A DNA stretch of 64,000 nt from HGM04593 sp045647745 (GTDB taxonomy: Bacteria > Bacteroidota > Bacteroidia > Bacteroidales > Bacteroidaceae): positions 1 through 64,000 of the forward strand of contig JAZRMQ010000066.1 in assembly GCA_045647745.1 (NCBI GenBank), given 5' to 3'. Under the pieces are notes generated by a model. That model had not been told where the DNA came from and searched no databases. It saw only the letters and a list, made by a program, of their open reading frames with translations. A program made the translations under genes and the position numbers. Positions 1-9,297 of this stretch are shown piece after piece. The stretch's first letter is position 1, and every line of letters starts with the position of its first letter.

Positions 1-1365
1 GAGAACTTCGAGGCAGTTATTGCTAAGGCTAAAGACCCGAATTCGGTATTAAGCAAATACACTTATGTAGAACTGGATGAAGATGAATATTCTGCCGAAG
101 TTAGCAAAGTTACACCTGTTCAAACTATCATTGAGATACAGCAACACAAAGCTGTAGAGGCTGCCAGAACAGAAGTAGAGAAGCAGGATATAAAACAGCG
201 ATACGACATACTTCGAGTTGTGAGCGATGTTATACCTATAGCCAATACGCAAGTAAGGAGCAAAGCAGACCTCGCTAAACCTGAAGTAAAAGAGTATATA
301 AAGCGCCACGCAGAAAAAGCCATTAGAGATAATGCACAATTATCTAATCCTCTATTCGCAGAAGAAATTGCTACTGAGCAGATTGCGCATATAGATGAGG
401 TTGTTGAACTGGCAATAAAAACTTTTATTGACAATACAATTGAAATACCTCGAATGACTGTTCAGAAAGAGGTTTATAGGGCAGAGTATCGATGGTTTGA
501 CCTTGATACAAGAATTGGCTTTGACCTACCAGCCCTTCAAGATGAGTTGATTAGAGTGTCTATTGGTGCAGGAGAGCAAAGTGTTGAAACAATTCAAATT
601 GAGACGGGTCGTAGGTTTGACACTCCTATAAATGTGATTGTGAGTGCTCTTATTGATTATGATGATATTGACTATGATGAAAACTCTGAGTTATTATACC
701 ATCTTGCAGGTCAAGCCATAGAGGCTATTTCCGAGAATCTTGAGAATAAGGATACTTTGGCAAAAGTTGTTCATGATTTTAAGAAAGCCATTGCAAGTTC
801 TATATATGACCAGATGAAGCGACACTTTGTGATGCAATCAACAGGCTATGTAAGGCCAAAGGTATTGCCATTTACGGGTATTGCGCCTCAGAATGTTAAA
901 GAAATAGAGGGCTATGGACGAACAGACTACCGAAATGTTATATCGCCATCGCACCTTCGTAAATTTATATTTACCGGGTATTTAAAATCATACTATGCCG
1001 AGTACAAGTTCGATAGTAAGACCGAGCATGATTTCTCGTTTGTATTAGAGAACGACCCAAAGGTCTTGAGATGGTTGCGTCCTGCAAAAGAGCAGTTTAG
1101 CATCTACTGGTCTAATGGCTCGAAGAGATATGAACCTGACTTTATTGTGGAGACCAAAGATTGCATTTACATGATAGAAACCAAGGCGGCAAATGAAGTT
1201 GCAAATGAAGAGGTACAGATGAAAAAACAGGCAGCTGAAGAGTATTGTCGCCATGCATCAGAATATACAGCAGAGAATAATGGTAAACCTTGGAAGTATA
1301 TTTTACTTGCTCACGACAAAGTTGAGCGTACATCAGGTTTTGATTATTTGATAGCTTGTAGTTAA
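1..1365 (+). CDS. Type III restriction enzyme, Res subunit (C-terminal part, partial)
   Basis: The frame is open from base 1, so the start lies outside the window and about 454 codons are seen. The visible part lacks the helicase motifs, which should be upstream. Near its end it carries a PD-(D/E)xK nuclease core: EPDF around 1132-1143, then IETKA around 1174-1188, giving the D...ExK pattern of Res/SNF2-like type III restriction subunits. It would be the ATP-dependent translocating and cleaving subunit that works with a Mod methyltransferase, presumably encoded upstream. Composition is AT-rich compared with the genes after 2795, fitting an accessory island. A stand-alone DEAD/DEAH helicase-nuclease of a defence system is the main alternative. 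Confidence 0.8.
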   Translation, partial: ENFEAVIAKAKDPNSVLSKYTYVELDEDEYSAEVSKVTPVQTIIEIQQHKAVEAARTEVEKQDIKQRYDILRVVSDVIPIANTQVRSKADLAKPEVKEYIKRHAEKAIRDNAQLSNPLFAEEIATEQIAHIDEVVELAIKTFIDNTIEIPRMTVQKEVYRAEYRWFDLDTRIGFDLPALQDELIRVSIGAGEQSVETIQIETGRRFDTPINVIVSALIDYDDIDYDENSELLYHLAGQAIEAISENLENKDTLAKVVHDFKKAIASSIYDQMKRHFVMQSTGYVRPKVLPFTGIAPQNVKEIEGYGRTDYRNVISPSHLRKFIFTGYLKSYYAEYKFDSKTEHDFSFVLENDPKVLRWLRPAKEQFSIYWSNGSKRYEPDFIVETKDCIYMIETKAANEVANEEVQMKKQAAEEYCRHASEYTAENNGKPWKYILLAHDKVERTSGFDYLIACS

Positions 1366-1426
1366 GTACTTTGAAGAGTATAAATAAGGTTCTTGTTTTT
1401 TGCCTAATACTATTTATTTCTGAACT

Positions 1427-2428
1427 ATGAATAATAACAACATAGTAATTTACCAAAGCGAGGATGGTAAAGTACATCTTGATGTGGTGTATAATGAGGA
1501 GACAATGTGGCTCACGCAACAGCAGCTTTGTGATTTGTACCAAACAAGTAAATCGAATGTAAGTGAGCATATTAAGCATATATTCGAGGATGATGAACTA
1601 GTTCGAGAGGCAACTGTTCGGAAATTCCGAACAGTTCAAATTGAGGGCATACGCAAAGTGGAGCGCGAAGTTGAGCATTACAACCTTGATATGATTCTTT
1701 CGCTAGGTTATCGCGTGCGTTCTGTTACTGCAACACGTTTCCGTCAGTGGGCTACCGAGCGATTGAAAGAGTATATCATAAAGGGCTTCACAATGGACGA
1801 TGAACGCCTGAAACAGTTGGGTGGCGGTAACTATTGGAAAGAGTTGTTAGACCGCATCAGGGATATCCGTTCATCGGAAAAGGTTATGTATCGTCAGGTA
1901 CTCGACCTTTATGCGACAGCTGTGGATTATGATCCACGCAGTGACCTTTCAATCGAGTTCTTCAAAATTGTGCAGAATAAGTTGCACTTTGCTGCGCACG
2001 GACACACTGCCGCGGAGATTATTTATGAAAGAGCCGATGCTGAGCAACCTTTTATGGGATTGACAACCTTCAAAGGGGAGCATCCAACACTTGCCGATGC
2101 TAAAATAGCAAAGAACTATTTGAAGGAAGATGAACTTAAGATTCTTAATAACCTAGTTTCGGGATATTTCGATTTCGCCGAGATACAAGCAATGAAACGT
2201 CGTCCTATGTATATGAGTGATTATATACAGCAACTTGACAATATCCTTTCTTCAACAGGCGAACAGCTATTGACTGGTGCCGGCAAGGTGAGTCATACCG
2301 CAGCAATTTCAAAGGCTGAAAACGAATATCGCAAATATGAGTTACGCACACTCTCGCCGGTAGAACAGGCTTACTTGGATACCATTAGGCAATTAAGCAA
2401 AGAGGCGAAGGAGAAGAACAGGAAGTGA
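1427..2428 (+). CDS. RhuM family protein
   Basis: A 333-residue protein of the RhuM family, named for a protein of Salmonella pathogenicity island 3. The N-terminal third (about 1-110) has the family pattern: ETMWLTQQQLCDLY followed by a helix-turn-helix-like segment, then YNLDMILSLGYRVRS. The C-terminal half is helical, with AHGHTAAEII and a charged end. No signal peptide or membrane segment is visible, so it should be cytosolic. The biochemical role is not established. The gene is often found beside restriction-modification genes in bacterial islands, and here it starts 61 bases after the Res gene, in the same direction and with the same AT-rich composition. Confidence 0.85.
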   Translation: MNNNNIVIYQSEDGKVHLDVVYNEETMWLTQQQLCDLYQTSKSNVSEHIKHIFEDDELVREATVRKFRTVQIEGIRKVEREVEHYNLDMILSLGYRVRSVTATRFRQWATERLKEYIIKGFTMDDERLKQLGGGNYWKELLDRIRDIRSSEKVMYRQVLDLYATAVDYDPRSDLSIEFFKIVQNKLHFAAHGHTAAEIIYERADAEQPFMGLTTFKGEHPTLADAKIAKNYLKEDELKILNNLVSGYFDFAEIQAMKRRPMYMSDYIQQLDNILSSTGEQLLTGAGKVSHTAAISKAENEYRKYELRTLSPVEQAYLDTIRQLSKEAKEKNRK

Positions 2429-2511
2429 TAGAAATGTAGAATTATAAGTAACGGATTTATAAAGGGTTTTGACTATTCATATTACAATAAACAAGAATAC
2501 GAATTAGAAAT

Positions 2512-2664
2512 ATGAACGAACTCAACTACTATATTAACAGCTTTTCTTCACTGCACACGATGAAGAAATGTGGAAAGCCAGCACCGCACAAGGCGTTGTT
2601 GCTTTTGTCGGTTATTGACCTTGTTAAACGTGGTTTAATTACTAATTACGTAAGTTTAATTTAA
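2512..2664 (+). pseudogene. 5' remnant of an HNH-type restriction endonuclease gene
   Basis: A 50-codon reading frame encodes MNELNYYINSFSSLH, then KPAPHKALLLLSVIDLV. This is the characteristic N-terminus of a family of HNH endonucleases annotated as putative restriction enzymes, normally several hundred residues long. After ITNYVSLI the frame stops at 2662-2664 and no HNH domain follows in any frame. The sequence then changes to the intergenic region of the S46 peptidase gene. I read it as a gene cut by a deletion or recombination at the end of the accessory segment, around 2650-2700. A functional micro-protein is possible but unlikely. Confidence 0.65.
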
Positions 2665-2761
2665 TCTGGCTTATATCGAACATTAAATAAAAAACAACAT
2701 ACATTTATTGTTAATTCGTGACGTTTTCTGTCAAATAATCAAACAAGACAAAGATAATGAT

Positions 2762-2769
2762 TATCTTCG
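2762..2769 (+). promoter_or_regulatory. Likely -7 box for the S46 peptidase operon
   Basis: TATCTTCG differs by one base from the Bacteroidales -7 consensus TAnnTTTG and is followed by an A-rich stretch. Transcription from here would start around 2775, which favours the ATG at 2795 over an upstream TTG at 2708. No clear -33 TTTG is seen at the usual 19-21 base distance. Confidence 0.4.
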
Positions 2770-2794
2770 CAAAAAAAATAACGGACAATCTGCT

Positions 2795-4849
2795 ATGATA
2801 AAGAAATTTCTTCTCTGTGCGCTTGCGTGCATCACTCTTTCCACTGCCACTGCCGATGAGGGTATGTGGCTACCCAGCCTCATCAAGGAGCGTGTAAAAG
2901 ATATGCGCAAAATAGGCTTTAAGCTAAAGGCTGATGATGTATATTCCAATGAAAAGCCTTCGTTAAAGGATGCTGTAATGCAGTTTGGTGGCGGTTGTAC
3001 CGGAGAATTTATCTCGCCCGATGGTCTTTTGCTAACCAATCACCACTGCGGATACGCATCAATACAAAAGCTTTCATCGGTGGAGCACGACTACCTCACC
3101 GATGGCTACTGGGCAAAATCGCGCAGCGAGGAGTTAAATGTCCCCGGGCTCACTATCAGTATCCTTGAGAAGATGGAGGATGTCACCGACAGGATTGCTG
3201 CCGGCGAGAGCAAGAAGGATATTATTGCACAGGCAACACAAGGCAAAGGTTGCCGAGCAAGCATTGAGTCTATGTACTACGGCAACCAGCACTATCTTTT
3301 TGTCTATCGTGTTTACAGCGATATTCGTTTGGTTGGTGCGCCACCATCATCCATTGGAAAGTTCGGAGGCGACACCGACAACTGGATATGGCCACGCCAC
3401 ACAGGTGATTTTTCAATGTTCCGCGTATATGCCGGCGCCAACAATGAGCCGGCCGACTACTCTGCCGACAATGTCCCCTACCGTCCCAAGCGCTACCTCC
3501 CAATCTCGACAAAAGGAGTGAAAGAGGGTGATTTTACAATGATATATGGCTTCCCGGGAAACACACAAGAGTATATCACTGCCGACGCTGTGGAATATGT
3601 TGCCGAGAAGGCTAATCCAATGAAGATTGCCTTGCGCACAATACGCCTTGATATTATCAGCGAGGCACAAAGCAAAGATGTTGCGACACGCATTGCCTAT
3701 GCTGCCAAGCACGCAAATATTGCCAATGCTTGGAAAAAGTGGCAAGGCGAGAGCCTTGGGCTTGAGCGCCTTGGGACAGCCGAGAAGAAACGTGCATACG
3801 AAAGGTCTTTTGCTGCTTGGGCTGCCGATAAACCACAATTTGCCACCCTGCTCGACTCAATGCACACTGCATACGAAAAGGCAATCCCCGGCTACTTTGC
3901 GCGCGAGCTGTTTAACGAAACAATTGCCGGCATCGAGGCTTATAATTTTGCCGCGTGGCTAAACTCACAGCAATCAAAGGGCGTAAAGCTAACAGCCGAC
4001 GTGCAGAATGTGGGCCGCAAATACTATCTCAACGACTACAGAGCCGAGATTGACAAGGCCATTGCCAAGCGTATGATAGCAGAATTCATTGAGCGTATGC
4101 CGGCAGAGAATATTCCACAACAACTGACAGCAGCCATCGAGAGCAACGGCAGCGTGGAGTCTTTTGTGGAGCAATTATATGCCAACACACAGTTGACAAC
4201 AAAATATCCCCTCACCACCGACGAGATAAACGCCGATGCAATGGTGCAGTTTGCCTCTTGGTTCACACAACAGGTGAACAATAACAGGAATTACACTTAT
4301 CGTAACTTGAGCAACGTTCCCGGCGTTGAAAAGTGGTACAGAGAGTATATGCAGGCGTTGCGAGAGTGGGATAAAAAACGCGCCTTCTACCCCGATGCAA
4401 ATTTCACATTGCGTGTATCCTACGGAACAATCTGTGGCTACGAGAATGCCGATGGCGAGTATCACACGCCACTCACCACGCTCGATGGTATAATGGCAAA
4501 GGACAACCCAGAAATTTACGATTACAATATTCCGCAAGTGCTACGCGATATATACGCAGCCAAAGACTATGGCCGCTGGAGCATTGAAAAAAACGGCAAA
4601 CAGACAATCCCTGTATGCTTTCTTGCATCGAACCACACATCGGGCGGAAATTCAGGCTCACCGGTAATCAACGGCAAGGGAGAGCTTATAGGTATCAATT
4701 TCGACCGCACTTGGCGCTCGACAATGAGTGATATTGAGTTCGACCCCACAATCTGTCGCAACATTTCGGTAGATATACGCTACGTGCTGTTCGTCATAGA
4801 CCGCATTGGAGGAGCGAGCTACCTATTCGAGGAGATGGACCTGAGATAA
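2795..4849 (+). CDS. S46 family dipeptidyl peptidase, DPP11-like (Asp/Glu-specific)
   Basis: A 684-residue secreted serine peptidase of family S46 (DPP7/DPP11), which removes dipeptides from extracellular oligopeptides in the periplasm. Residues 1-20 form a signal peptide ending STATA. The His block TNHHCGY is at 81-87, the Asp-bearing block TDNWIWPRHTGDF at 194-206 and the Ser block GGNSGSPV near the end, with the nucleophile at Ser620. Arg638 lies 18 residues after the Ser, the spacing of Ser655 and Arg673 in Porphyromonas DPP11. That Arg gives preference for Asp/Glu at P1, where DPP7 has Gly. ATG 2795 is chosen because it opens directly into the signal peptide. The next gene begins 18 bases downstream. 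Confidence 0.92.
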   Translation: MIKKFLLCALACITLSTATADEGMWLPSLIKERVKDMRKIGFKLKADDVYSNEKPSLKDAVMQFGGGCTGEFISPDGLLLTNHHCGYASIQKLSSVEHDYLTDGYWAKSRSEELNVPGLTISILEKMEDVTDRIAAGESKKDIIAQATQGKGCRASIESMYYGNQHYLFVYRVYSDIRLVGAPPSSIGKFGGDTDNWIWPRHTGDFSMFRVYAGANNEPADYSADNVPYRPKRYLPISTKGVKEGDFTMIYGFPGNTQEYITADAVEYVAEKANPMKIALRTIRLDIISEAQSKDVATRIAYAAKHANIANAWKKWQGESLGLERLGTAEKKRAYERSFAAWAADKPQFATLLDSMHTAYEKAIPGYFARELFNETIAGIEAYNFAAWLNSQQSKGVKLTADVQNVGRKYYLNDYRAEIDKAIAKRMIAEFIERMPAENIPQQLTAAIESNGSVESFVEQLYANTQLTTKYPLTTDEINADAMVQFASWFTQQVNNNRNYTYRNLSNVPGVEKWYREYMQALREWDKKRAFYPDANFTLRVSYGTICGYENADGEYHTPLTTLDGIMAKDNPEIYDYNIPQVLRDIYAAKDYGRWSIEKNGKQTIPVCFLASNHTSGGNSGSPVINGKGELIGINFDRTWRSTMSDIEFDPTICRNISVDIRYVLFVIDRIGGASYLFEEMDLR

Positions 4850-4867
4850 AACAAAGAAAAACACCTT

Positions 4868-6526
4868 ATGGGCTACCTTAATAACCTTTTCATTGAACAT
4901 TCGGCACTGCAAGCCATTGTCGTGCTATCACTAATATCGGCAATAGGTCTTATGCTCGGGCGTATTCGTATCTTTGGAATTTCGCTCGGTATAACATTTG
5001 TATTCTTCACAGGTATTCTTGCCGGTCATTTTGGCCTGACGGTAGACAGTCAAATGCTGTTCTACGCCGAGACCTTTGGCCTTGTGCTATTTGTCTATGC
5101 ACTGGGATTGCAGGTGGGTCCGGGTTTTTTCAGCTCAATGCGCAGCGAAGGAGCGAAGCTGCTATTGCCCGCCATTGGGGTGCTGCTCACCGGCACTCTG
5201 CTTGCCATAGCTTTGAGTTTTGGAGCAAAAATTGCAATCTCTGATATGTCGGGTATTCTGTGTGGTGCAACCACCAACACCCCTGCGCTTGCAGCAGCAC
5301 AACAGACACTCAAACAGCTTGGGATGGACAGTAGTGGAGCAGCATTGAGTTGCGCTCTCACCTACCCCCTTGGTGTTGTCGGCGTGATATTTGCAATGAT
5401 ATTCCTGCGTAAATTCTTTGTAAAGCCCGGTGACCTGCCACAGCCCGATAATAAACACAAGAAAAATGTGTTCATCGCAAGCTACTGCGTGACCAACCCC
5501 GAGATTTTTGGAAAAAAAATCTCCGAGATACACGACAAGCACAATCACTTTGTAATCTCCCGAATGTGGCACAACGGACACGTGCTCATTCCAATGCCCG
5601 ACAGAGTATTACAGGAGAACGATGTTCTGCTTGTTATCACAAAGCCCGAAGAGACCGAGCGATTGCGACAAATATTCGGCAAACAGGAGCAAAAGGATTG
5701 GAATGCCGAAAATATCGACTGGAACAAGATTGACAGCGAGCTAACATCGCAACGCATCATCGTTACACGCCCCGAGATTAACGGCAAAAAACTCTCCACG
5801 CTGCGCCTGCGCAACAACTACGGCATCAATATAAGCCGCGTCTACCGCTCCGAGGTGCAGTTGCTAGCCACCCCCGACCTTGTCCTGCAGCTCGGCGACC
5901 GCCTTACCGTAGTGGGCGAGACTGCCGACATCAAGCGTGTGGAGAAAATCCTTGGCAACGCAGTAAAAAGCCTCAATGAGCCCAACCTTGTATCGGTGTT
6001 CATTGGAATGATTTTAGGCCTTATGGTGGGTTGTATTCCCTTGTCTGTCCCCGGTATCTCGGTGCCAGTCAAGCTAGGCCTTGCCGGCGGCCCCATCATC
6101 GTGGGAATTCTCATCGGCACATTCGGGCCAAGGCTGCATATGATAACCTACACCACTCAAAGTGCAAATATGATGCTCAGAGCCATTGGACTCAATCTCT
6201 ACCTTGCCTGTCTGGGACTCGACGCCGGAGCACACTTTTTTGAGACCATCGTGCGCCCCGAGGGTATTATGTGGCTCGCCCTTGGCCTGCTGATAACATT
6301 TGTTCCGGTGGTGCTGATTGGCCTTTTCGCTCTGCGTGTGATGAGACTCGATTTTGGCTCCATTGCCGGATTGCTGTGCGGCTCTATGGCCAACCCAATG
6401 GCCCTGACCTACGCCAACGAGACCATCGACGGCGACAACCCCTCGGTAGCATATGCAACAGTATACCCCGTGTGTATGTTCCTCAGAGTGGTGATTATCC
6501 AATTGGTTGTTATGCTCTTAATTTAA
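4868..6526 (+). CDS. AspT/YidE/YbjL-type transporter with two RCK_C domains
   Basis: A 552-residue inner-membrane protein with the duplicated architecture of the aspartate:alanine exchanger family: transmembrane helices at about 10-180, two cytosolic TrkA-C (RCK_C) domains at about 195-280 and 285-365, then helices at about 370-552. The two halves carry matching re-entrant-like motifs, CGATTNTPALAAAQ and CGSMANPMALTYAN. Family members exchange or export small carboxylates and amino acids, and AspT itself swaps aspartate for alanine. The substrate here cannot be read from sequence. Its place directly after an Asp/Glu-type dipeptidyl peptidase makes an acidic amino-acid substrate a reasonable guess. 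Confidence 0.85.
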   Translation: MGYLNNLFIEHSALQAIVVLSLISAIGLMLGRIRIFGISLGITFVFFTGILAGHFGLTVDSQMLFYAETFGLVLFVYALGLQVGPGFFSSMRSEGAKLLLPAIGVLLTGTLLAIALSFGAKIAISDMSGILCGATTNTPALAAAQQTLKQLGMDSSGAALSCALTYPLGVVGVIFAMIFLRKFFVKPGDLPQPDNKHKKNVFIASYCVTNPEIFGKKISEIHDKHNHFVISRMWHNGHVLIPMPDRVLQENDVLLVITKPEETERLRQIFGKQEQKDWNAENIDWNKIDSELTSQRIIVTRPEINGKKLSTLRLRNNYGINISRVYRSEVQLLATPDLVLQLGDRLTVVGETADIKRVEKILGNAVKSLNEPNLVSVFIGMILGLMVGCIPLSVPGISVPVKLGLAGGPIIVGILIGTFGPRLHMITYTTQSANMMLRAIGLNLYLACLGLDAGAHFFETIVRPEGIMWLALGLLITFVPVVLIGLFALRVMRLDFGSIAGLLCGSMANPMALTYANETIDGDNPSVAYATVYPVCMFLRVVIIQLVVMLLI

Positions 6527-6532
6527 CACACG

Positions 6533-6784
6533 ATGGCAACAGTGAAAAGAACAGCAACAACCGGAGGCTATTTTATTGAATTCGGCAGCAAGGAAATAGA
6601 GATTTTTAGCATCGCCACCGATGGCAGTGGCACGCTCAAACGCGTAGACGACGTGCAAGGCACAATACGCCGCATTGCCGAGGAGGCAGGCTTTGAACGT
6701 GACTACAATCTGAGCTACCGACAATATGTGGCAAAGCTCATACAACACATTAACGGACTCGAAAACAAAAAAAACGACAGATAA
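6533..6784 (+). CDS. Small protein of unknown function
   Basis: An 83-residue protein with no signal peptide or membrane segment that I do not recognise. The first half looks beta-rich (GGYFIEFGSKEIEIFSI). The second half looks helical and charged and contains YRQYVAKLIQHING. It is a plausible real gene because it fits exactly between its neighbours: 6 bases after the transporter stop and 2 bases before the GH95 start, in one transcription unit. A cytosolic accessory or regulatory role is possible but nothing in the sequence shows it. Confidence 0.7.
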   Translation: MATVKRTATTGGYFIEFGSKEIEIFSIATDGSGTLKRVDDVQGTIRRIAEEAGFERDYNLSYRQYVAKLIQHINGLENKKNDR

Positions 6785-6786
6785 CT

Positions 6787-9291
6787 ATGAAAAAGAAGAT
6801 TACCCTCTTTGTCCTATTGTTGTGCGCAGTAGAAATCAGTGCACAGAACGACTACATAAATGGTTTATCAATATGGTTCGACCAGCCGACAACGCTTCAG
6901 GGACGCGCAATATGGTATAACGGACGCCCCGATTTGTGGCAAGGCAAAGGAAAGCCCGAGTGGGCTGGCGATGGCAACTACAATGCCGACAAAGAGTGGG
7001 AATCGCAATCCCTGCCCATCGGAAACGGCAGCATCGGAGCAAATATTTTGGGCTCACTCGAAGCTGAGCGCATCACATTCAATGAGAAAACTCTGTGGCG
7101 CGGCGGCCCCAACACCGAAAAAGGCGCCGACTACTATTGGAACGTAAACAAACAATCGGCGCATCTGCTCGACGATATTCGCCAAGCATTCATCGACGGC
7201 GACGACGAGAAGGCAGCAAAGCTCACACGCGAGAACTTTAACAGCACAGCATCGTATGAATATTATGGCGAGAAGCCTTTCCGCTTTGGTAATTTCACCA
7301 CAATGGGCGAGTTCTACATTGAGACAGGACACAACCTCATTGGCCTTGGCGACTACAAACGCATCCTCTCGCTCGACTCGGCACTTGCAGTGGTGCAATA
7401 CAAGAGAGACGGCATTGACTTTGAGCGCAAATACTTTATATCGTACCCTGCCAATGTGCTGGTGATGAAATACAGCGCAAGCGAGCCCGGCAAGCAGAGC
7501 CTCACATTCAGCTACGCCCCCAACCCAGTATCCGAGGGCACAATGGAGAGCGACGGCAATAACGGCCTTGTGTGGAGAGCAAAGCTCGACAACAACAGTA
7601 TGCAGTACACCATAAGAATAAAGGCCATTGCAAAGAACGGTGAGGTAACTACAAAAAATGGCAAGATTATTGTGGAGAAGGCCGACGAGGTGTGCTTCTA
7701 CGTCACCGCCGACACCGACTACAAGATAAACTTTGACCCCGACTTCAACAACCCACAAACATACGTTGGCGTGAACCCCGACGAAACGACTGCCGCGTGG
7801 ATGAGCAGCGCTATTGCAAAGGGATACGACAAACTGTTCAACGAGCACTATGCCGATTATGCCTCGCTCTTCAACCGAGTGGAGCTGAGCATCAACCCCA
7901 ACGCACCCACCACATTTGAATTTCCGGCCATCAAACACCAGCCCACGCCCAAGCGTCTCGCAAGCTACCGCACCGGAAAGCCCGACTACGCACTGGAGCA
8001 GCTCTATTTCCAGTTTGGTCGCTACCTGCTAATCGCAAGCTCACGCCCCGGCAATCTGCCCGCCAACCTACAAGGAATTTGGCACAACAATGTCGATGGT
8101 CCTTGGCGTGTAGACTACCACAATAACATCAATCTGCAGATGAACTACTGGCCATCGTGCGCCACAAACCTATCCGAATGTACATTGCCACTTATTGATT
8201 TTATCCGTACACTACAAAAACCGGGAGAGGTGACAGCAAAATCATATTTTGGGGCACGCGGATGGACAGCAAGCATCTCTGGCAACATCTTTGGTTTCAC
8301 AGCTCCGCTCATCAGCCAAGATATGTCGTGGAATTTCAACCCAATGGCCGGCCCTTGGCTTGCCACACACGTTTGGGACTATTACGACTACACCCGCGAC
8401 AAAAAATTCCTGAAGGAGATTGGTTACAATATCATAAAGAGTAGCGCAATTTTCGCCGTTGATTATCTGTGGAAGAAAGATGACGGCACTTACACCGCAG
8501 CTCCATCAACCTCGCCCGAACACGGCCCCATTGACCAAGGCGCCACATTCGTTCACGGCGTTGTCCGCGAAATTCTGCTCGACGCTATTGCAGCAGCCGA
8601 GACTTTGGGCGTGGACAGCAAGCTGCGCAAAGAGTGGAAGAGTGTACTCGACAAGCTTGCTCCCTACGCCATTGGCCGCTACGGGCAGCTTATGGAGTGG
8701 AGCAAAGACATTGACGACCCCAACGACCAGCATCGCCACGTAAACCACCTCTACGGACTGCATCCGGGACACACCATCTCACCGGTGACAACCCCCGAGC
8801 TTGCCAAAGCATCAAAGGTTGTCCTTGTTCACCGCGGCGACGGTGCAACAGGCTGGAGTATGGGCTGGAAACTCAACCAATGGGCACGTCTGCACGACGG
8901 AAATCACGCATACACCCTATTTGGTAACCTCTTGAAGAACGGCACATTGAGTAACCTTTGGGACACACACGCACCGTTCCAGATTGACGGCAACTTTGGT
9001 GGTACAGCCGGAATAACCGAAATGCTGATGCAGAGCCATATGGGCTTCATACACCTGCTACCAGCGCTGCCCGACGCTTGGGAAGAGGGCAAGATTGGCG
9101 GCATTTGCGCTCGCGGAGGATTCGAGGTAGAAATCAATTGGCAAGAGGGCAAACTAACCGAAGCTGTTGTCACCTCTAACAACGGAGGCCGTTGCAACCT
9201 GCGCTACGGCAACAGCACACTATCGTTCAACACCAAAAAGGGTGGCACATACAAGATAATAGTGAAAAACGGTAAACTAAAAAGAGCATAA
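6787..9291 (+). CDS. GH95 family alpha-L-fucosidase
   Basis: An 834-residue secreted glycoside hydrolase of family 95, which typically removes terminal alpha-1,2-linked L-fucose from host glycans (mucin and milk-oligosaccharide H-antigens) or galactose in some members. A signal peptide ends at about residue 20 (EISAQ). The N-terminal family motif LPIGNGSIGANILG is at 76-89 and TLWRGGP at 102-108. Residues matching the catalytic set of Bifidobacterium AfcA are all present: Asn447 and Asn449 in NNINLQMNYW, Glu578 in TSPEHG and Asp734 in FQIDGNFGG. It is embedded in the scavenging operon, 6 bases before the nuclease gene. No lipobox is visible, so it is probably periplasmic. Confidence 0.93.
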   Translation: MKKKITLFVLLLCAVEISAQNDYINGLSIWFDQPTTLQGRAIWYNGRPDLWQGKGKPEWAGDGNYNADKEWESQSLPIGNGSIGANILGSLEAERITFNEKTLWRGGPNTEKGADYYWNVNKQSAHLLDDIRQAFIDGDDEKAAKLTRENFNSTASYEYYGEKPFRFGNFTTMGEFYIETGHNLIGLGDYKRILSLDSALAVVQYKRDGIDFERKYFISYPANVLVMKYSASEPGKQSLTFSYAPNPVSEGTMESDGNNGLVWRAKLDNNSMQYTIRIKAIAKNGEVTTKNGKIIVEKADEVCFYVTADTDYKINFDPDFNNPQTYVGVNPDETTAAWMSSAIAKGYDKLFNEHYADYASLFNRVELSINPNAPTTFEFPAIKHQPTPKRLASYRTGKPDYALEQLYFQFGRYLLIASSRPGNLPANLQGIWHNNVDGPWRVDYHNNINLQMNYWPSCATNLSECTLPLIDFIRTLQKPGEVTAKSYFGARGWTASISGNIFGFTAPLISQDMSWNFNPMAGPWLATHVWDYYDYTRDKKFLKEIGYNIIKSSAIFAVDYLWKKDDGTYTAAPSTSPEHGPIDQGATFVHGVVREILLDAIAAAETLGVDSKLRKEWKSVLDKLAPYAIGRYGQLMEWSKDIDDPNDQHRHVNHLYGLHPGHTISPVTTPELAKASKVVLVHRGDGATGWSMGWKLNQWARLHDGNHAYTLFGNLLKNGTLSNLWDTHAPFQIDGNFGGTAGITEMLMQSHMGFIHLLPALPDAWEEGKIGGICARGGFEVEINWQEGKLTEAVVTSNNGGRCNLRYGNSTLSFNTKKGGTYKIIVKNGKLKRA

Positions 9292-9297
9292 TAGATT

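Noticed and set aside
2708..2794. Upstream TTG start extending the S46 peptidase by 29 residues
   Set aside because: The extension is polar and would bury the signal peptide; the likely -7 box at 2762-2769 lies inside it.
7054..7938. 294-codon open frame on the minus strand
   Set aside because: It lies wholly antisense to the GH95 gene, whose motifs are all intact; the frame has no start context or recognisable domain.
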